A stretch of DNA of 64,000 nucleotides from Globodera rostochiensis (lineage: Eukaryota > Nematoda > Chromadorea > Rhabditida > Heteroderidae). Positions 59,388 to 64,000 of the stretch are shown here, one piece after another. Location: NCBI GenBank assembly GCA_018350325.1, contig JAEVLN010000004.1, forward strand, positions 3,596,001 to 3,660,000, read 5' to 3'. A program made the position numbers and the translations under genes. Position 1 is the stretch's first letter. Every line of letters starts with the position of its first letter. Below the pieces are notes generated by a model that was given only the letters and a program-made list of their open reading frames with translations, had not been told where the DNA came from and ran no database searches.

Positions 59388-62300
59388 ATGTCCAAGGAGT
59401 TGTGCTACCGCTGCGGGAAGCCGGTGTACCCGACGGACAAGGTCGGCCCTCTGAAGGACGGTGCCTTCTTTCATCAGGGATGCTTTAAATGGTAAAGACC
59501 AAAGAAATTACAAAATAAATAAATTATTTTCCAATTTTTAGTTATTTGTGCGGCACCCGTCTTGCCTTAAAAACGTATTGCAACAATCGGAAGTACGTTT
59601 ACCAGTTTCATCATTATGACTAAAAATGGTTAAATTGATTTTTTTAAATTTTAGGTCCAACGATGACCGCGAGGTGTACTGCCGTAACCACGTGCCCAAC
59701 GCGCTGCCACATGACCCCGCGTTGCCATTGCCCTCATCGCCCTCTAACGGCATCGACGCCAACGCGTACCAGCAGCAACAGCAGATGCAATGCCCTCGGC
59801 GCAGCGCGGACGCTGGGCTTCATGACATGAAAATAGCGGTTAATTTTTCAATTTTACCTCCGAAAGGGGAATTTAAAGAGCTTAAATACAATAATTTAAT
59901 AATCGCTTATGCAAATGGCGGACATAACCTGTGGATAAAGATAATAGATTTATTTAAAATAATATTTTATTGTTAATACAATTTTTTTCTTTTTGTACAT
60001 AATACAGAAAGAAATCGTTTCGTTTTTTGTGATTTCTTTGTCAATCCAACCAAACCAAACTAACAGATAAGACGGCCGGTATCATTCGAAAGCGCTTGAT
60101 GAATATAAAATATTTGTAAGCATAAGCTAACCAAATTGTTACTCCAAAAAAAGTAATTTTTTTGGATAATTTCCTTAAAAAATTCCATTAAAAATTTGTC
60201 TTTTTTTTTCGAAATCCGTGCCCCGAATGTACAATTTTCTTTCTAAATATTTATTTTTTTGTTTTTTTAAATGGGTTAGTATTACCAATTATGTTATTTA
60301 TTCTTATGAACCTGGCGATTTTAATAAACCGATTTATTAAATCCTTATGTTTTTTCTAGGGATTGGGAAAATTTGAGAGGGATCCGCCATACAGTGTAAT
60401 GAATGTTAGTCCAACCAATCTCTCCACTTAAGCACGCTATGAAAGTGACGCAGGCGGTCAAGCCGTACCCGAAGATCAAGCATGGAGGGGCCAAATACAT
60501 CGTGGACTATGACGCACAGACGCGACTGGAACTGCTGCATCGGCAAGACGAGGACAAACTGTACAAGGAGTTCAATGAGCATCGACAGAAGGTGGAGGGA
60601 GGAACAGAACGGATTGATGGAAACTCTTTGAAGCTTTCAGGAACTCCAAAGGTTTGAGGAGGAAACGCGCGAAGAATGGGAGAAGGCGTTGACCGAATTT
60701 GCGCGCCGCTACGAATACGGCCATGCCGCCTCTCGGGAGAAGGAGCAGCTGCTGCGCAACCTGACCCTGCGCAAAGAGCGAAAGCTTGAGGTCCTCTGAA
60801 GCCGAATTTAAATTAAATTTAAATGTTTTTGTGTAAAGACTATCACATCGAAGCGAAAGGAACGCGAGCGGATGCGAACCGCGGAACTGGTGGACGAGCA
60901 GGCGAAAGAGATGGTGGGAGGCGTTTATTTTCTGAATTAATTAACAATCAGATGGATTTGTTTCGACAAGCGCGAACTCAGCATCAGACCCAACAAAAAG
61001 AACAAAGGGAATGTGACGTTGAGGAGACCACCAGCAGCTGTTCCGGTCCGAAAAAGTTAAAATTCGAATTTTGAAAACATTCAGGCGGAATACCTTCCTA
61101 TCCGGCAACTCCTCCACCGCCAATGCCGCCCTCGTGCAGCAAAAGGTAAAATTTTAAACATTTAGAATGTTAAATTAATGCTTTACTCATATTTAAAGAC
61201 AATGCCCCCCAAAATATCTAAATTAAACAAAACATCGACCAATGCTCAGGCACATTTACACCGACACGGTGGTGTTCCAGCAGATCGATCAAGTCGCGGT
61301 CAGTGTGGCCAATCAAGACCTGCACAGCTTCACGGAGCTGATCAGAACTTTGATCTCCGGCGCCCGCTCCGATGTTGACAAGGCACGCGCAATTTATCGA
61401 TGGATCACAGTGAAGAATCTGAACATGATGAACTTCGACAACGATTTGGACAAAGAGTGAGTGATCGCGTCCTTTCTGAAACAAGTTGCATGACAATAGA
61501 CAGCCCTAAGTTTTTGCGCTCAAATCATTGTTACAGTACACCGATGGGGCTGTTGCGAGGCATCAAGTACGGTACCGAGAGTTACCACGTGCTGTTCAAA
61601 CGGCTGTGCAGCTATGCCGGTCTCCACTGCACGGTGATCAAGGGCTTTAGCAAGTCGGCCGGCTACCAGCCGGGGCTCGGCTTTGACGACAGCCGCTTCA
61701 GAAACACGTGGAATGCGGTGGCAATTTCATTTTATACAACAAATACTGATTTATTTATTAAAGGTGTTTTTGGACGGTTCCTGGCGTTTTGTGCAGTGCA
61801 ATTGGGGCGCCAGACATTTGGTAAACGCCAAAGAAAATGTCGGGGGTAAAAAGACGGCAATGGCACAAAATGGGTACGACAAGAACGGCACTGGAGGGGT
61901 CGGAAACAATTTGCGCTACGAATACGACGACCATTACTTCATGACAGACCCCGAGGAGATGGTCTACGAGTTCTTCCCGGATGAGCCTCAATGGCAGCTG
62001 TGAGGAAAACTTTCAGTCCCTTGGAGACATGTTTCCATACGTTTCTGTGTAAATTTTCTGATCAATGATGATCGAGCCAGATCATGATCAAATAGGTAGC
62101 TGAATAATATCATGAAGGAAACAGTCGGACCTTGATTATATAACCTAAAGTTCTTCATTTTAACCGAAATGAAGCAGTCCAGATAACGCCAACCAGATAG
62201 TGACACTGACTGATCAAATTCCCTTATTTCATGACCGTATTGCGTCCAAATTTAACTTTCTGTTGCGAATTTTCTGTGAAAGCATTCTTTTTCTCATTCG

Positions 62301-63448
62301 AACTTCGTATAAAAGCATATCTCATTTAATTTCCCACTAAATTTTTCTTAGTCTTCCGCGCCCCGTCTCTCTGAAGCAGTTCGAGCAGTTGCCCTTCGTC
62401 CGTTCGTTGTTCTTCCGGTACGGCCTCCGCTTCAGTGACCCGCGTCTGCCGGCGGTAGTCCGTGCGGACAAATCGGGCGCCGTTTCAATTGCCATCACTT
62501 TGGGTACTGATGCGTTGGACTCGCTGATTTTCCACTACAATTTGCGCTTCTTCGACACCGACGATGCCGAATTGGACGGGGGACTGGGTTTGAAGAGGTC
62601 AATCGGCCCCTTTCTTAAAAAGGTAACTCTTCTAATATTTGAGGTTCGTCATGCAATCGTCGATGGACGACTCCGTCGTCTTCCGTGTCCATGTGCCCAC
62701 TACGCGACCCCTTTTGCTGGACATTTTCGCCAATTCCGTGTCGCCAGAACACTATTTGACGGGACAACCGATTAAATTCAAAAGCGTTTGCAAATTTAAG
62801 GTTGGTTATTCCGTAAACCCTAACCGAAAACCTTAAATTTAAGTTTATAACGTGCACTTTCCTTTCTCAGATTGTGTGCGACAGTCTCCAACACATAATG
62901 GTGCCGTTGCCGGAGTGCGCCAGCGGCGAGTGGGGCCCGGCAAAGGCCTTTCGTCTGTTTGGACTCGTCCCGCGCACGCACGAAGAGCCGATCATCAACT
63001 GCGACCAGTACTGCGAAATCCGCTTCAGGCACCTAATCTTTTTGTAATGAAATTGGACATTATTTTATGGTCCCCAATTTTCAGGGTGATGAAGCCGCTC
63101 ACGGAGCTGGTGGCCAATCTTCACAGGAACGGGATGGAGAGTCGGCACCTTCAAAAATGTGTGCAGTGTTCGTTGGACGACGACGAGGTGGTGATCAGCT
63201 TGGCATTTCCCGATGAAGGTCAATACGGAATGGACATCTACACAAGGTGGCTGCGCCTCTATGAGCAAATAATCCAATACACCTAACCAGTATTATGACG
63301 CAGATTAGACAAATATACGAAATTTGTCGAAACTTTTTAATTTTGTAAATCGTTTTTCAACAGAGACGCTAAACAACGGAATGGACTCAACGGTCGCCAA
63401 ATGCTCACCCATTGCTGTAAATATCTGATCAACGCACGTGTCGACTGA
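59388..63448 (+). CDS. ltd-1: LIM and transglutaminase-like domain protein (LTD-1 / KY-like)
   Basis: Cytoskeletal protein family known from C. elegans epidermis and related to vertebrate kyphoscoliosis peptidase. The N-terminal LIM domain reads CYRCGKPVYPTDKVGPLKDG, FFHQGCFKCYLCG and EVYCRNHVP, with zinc Cys/His in place. A charged coiled-coil linker follows (LYKEFNEHRQKELQRFEEE; LLRNLTLRKERKLE; KRKERERMRTAELVDEQ). The transglutaminase-like core is SVANQDLHSFTELIRTLISG, KARAIYRWITVKNLNMM, RGIKYGTESYHVLFKRLCSY, RNTWNAV and GSWRFVQCNWGARH. KY-type beta modules end in DEGQYGMDIYTRDAKQ and LTHCCKYLINARVD (last exon 63364-63448, joined from 63246). Without that join the frame would stop early at 63286. 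Catalytic triad positions look substituted. Confidence 0.92.
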
Positions 63449-63740
63449 CGAACGAAGAAAGGGACAGAGAAATTAAAGACATTCAAATGGAAGGGAAAGA
63501 AAGGAAAGGAGGGAGAGTGATTGACATTTTTATGTACATTTTTCCAATCTTTGACCTCGCCAAAAATAGCAAAAAATTTTCTTCATGGACAAAAACATGA
63601 ACACTATTTTTTAAGAAAATATCATTAAAATGCAAAATCTAATATATTTTCCAATAAGGTCTAAAAAATTAAATTTTTTCATGAGAGGCCGTTTTAGCTT
63701 TCTTCTTTAAAACATGCGGACGAAATGTTACCCCAAAAGA

Positions 63741-64000
63741 TCATGGCAGTGCCATCGGCTCCGCGCCCTTGAACAAATCCGGCACTGCTCCGCCTTGGGT
63801 CCTTCGGAGCACATTCATCCGATTTCGCGGATCATCGTTCGGGTACCACTCGTTATTGCTCTCCTTCATGTTGGCGTCCTTGGCCTTTGTAACGCCCGAG
63901 GTGTCCTCGGGTGCCACCAGTTCATGGTCCATCCTGAAGTTTGTTATGTGTGGCTACCAAAATGCAAAAAACAAATAACCATTCGTCCCCCTGAATGTCC
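63741..64000 (-). CDS. 3' end of an unidentified gene (partial)
   Basis: Two minus-strand exons: DIQGDEW at the window edge (64000-63978), an intron ending aacttcag, then MDHELVAPEDTSGVTKAKDA to GGAVPDLFKGAEPMALP and stop at 63741. Phase 2 joins cleanly (TG|G). Hydrophilic, no domain visible; the rest lies beyond 64000. Confidence 0.5.

Noticed and set aside
63246..63286. Stop codon at 63284-63286 as the end of ltd-1
   Set aside because: A donor at 63246 joins in phase to the exon 63364-63448 encoding the family's conserved HCCKYLIN end.
1..64000. CRISPR arrays, bacterial operons or horizontally acquired bacterial genes
   Set aside because: All recognised genes are intron-rich animal genes; tandem arrays lack spacer structure.

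Overview
The window is nuclear DNA of a nematode. Three things show this: two cuticle collagen genes, a cuticlin-type ZP gene, and dense short introns. Many introns use GC-AG instead of GT-AG splice sites. That feature has been reported as frequent in plant-parasitic cyst nematodes (Globodera, Heterodera), so a heteroderid is my best guess, as an inference only. Gene models were spliced by eye from frame, phase and family similarity. Where I added up exon lengths, the models close in phase.

Layout. 0.3-20.8 kb is a run of six minus-strand genes: a secreted class-2 (LIPS-type) lipase, a small secreted GM2-activator/ML-like lipid-binding protein, a Golgi beta-1,3-glucuronosyltransferase, a transmembrane cuticlin/ZP protein, a flavin-containing monooxygenase, and the DONSON replication factor. 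22.2-26.6 kb holds two plus-strand cuticle collagens. 26.8-27.7 kb is a minus-strand four-helix membrane protein I do not recognise. 28.6-35.0 kb has, on plus, a secreted Thr-rich protein with DUF5648-like repeats and complex I subunit NDUFB2. 38.9-40.5 kb is an insulin-like peptide gene. 41.5-47.0 kb is a divergent pair, acylglycerol kinase (minus) and the spliceosomal WD protein PLRG1 (plus), sharing a promoter of about 400 bp. 51.9-52.6 kb is a CTR copper transporter. 59.4-63.4 kb is ltd-1 (LIM plus transglutaminase-like). A partial minus-strand gene leaves the right edge.

The stretches 35-38.9, 47-51.9 and 52.6-59.4 kb are gene-poor, full of C/G homopolymer runs and minisatellites. They include a rearranged MULE-type DNA transposon remnant with array-like ends at 54.7-56.4 kb.

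The most unusual signals are structural. Two minisatellites in the lipase gene are tandem amplifications of its own exon-intron junctions, one carrying donors and one carrying acceptors. A TTAGGG-type array starts exactly at a splice donor of the glucuronosyltransferase. GC-AG introns are unusually common. A short C-run/G-run palindrome recurs through non-coding DNA. The genes do not form one pathway; several serve cuticle and secretion (collagens, ZP protein, glucuronosyltransferase) and the rest are housekeeping or signalling.
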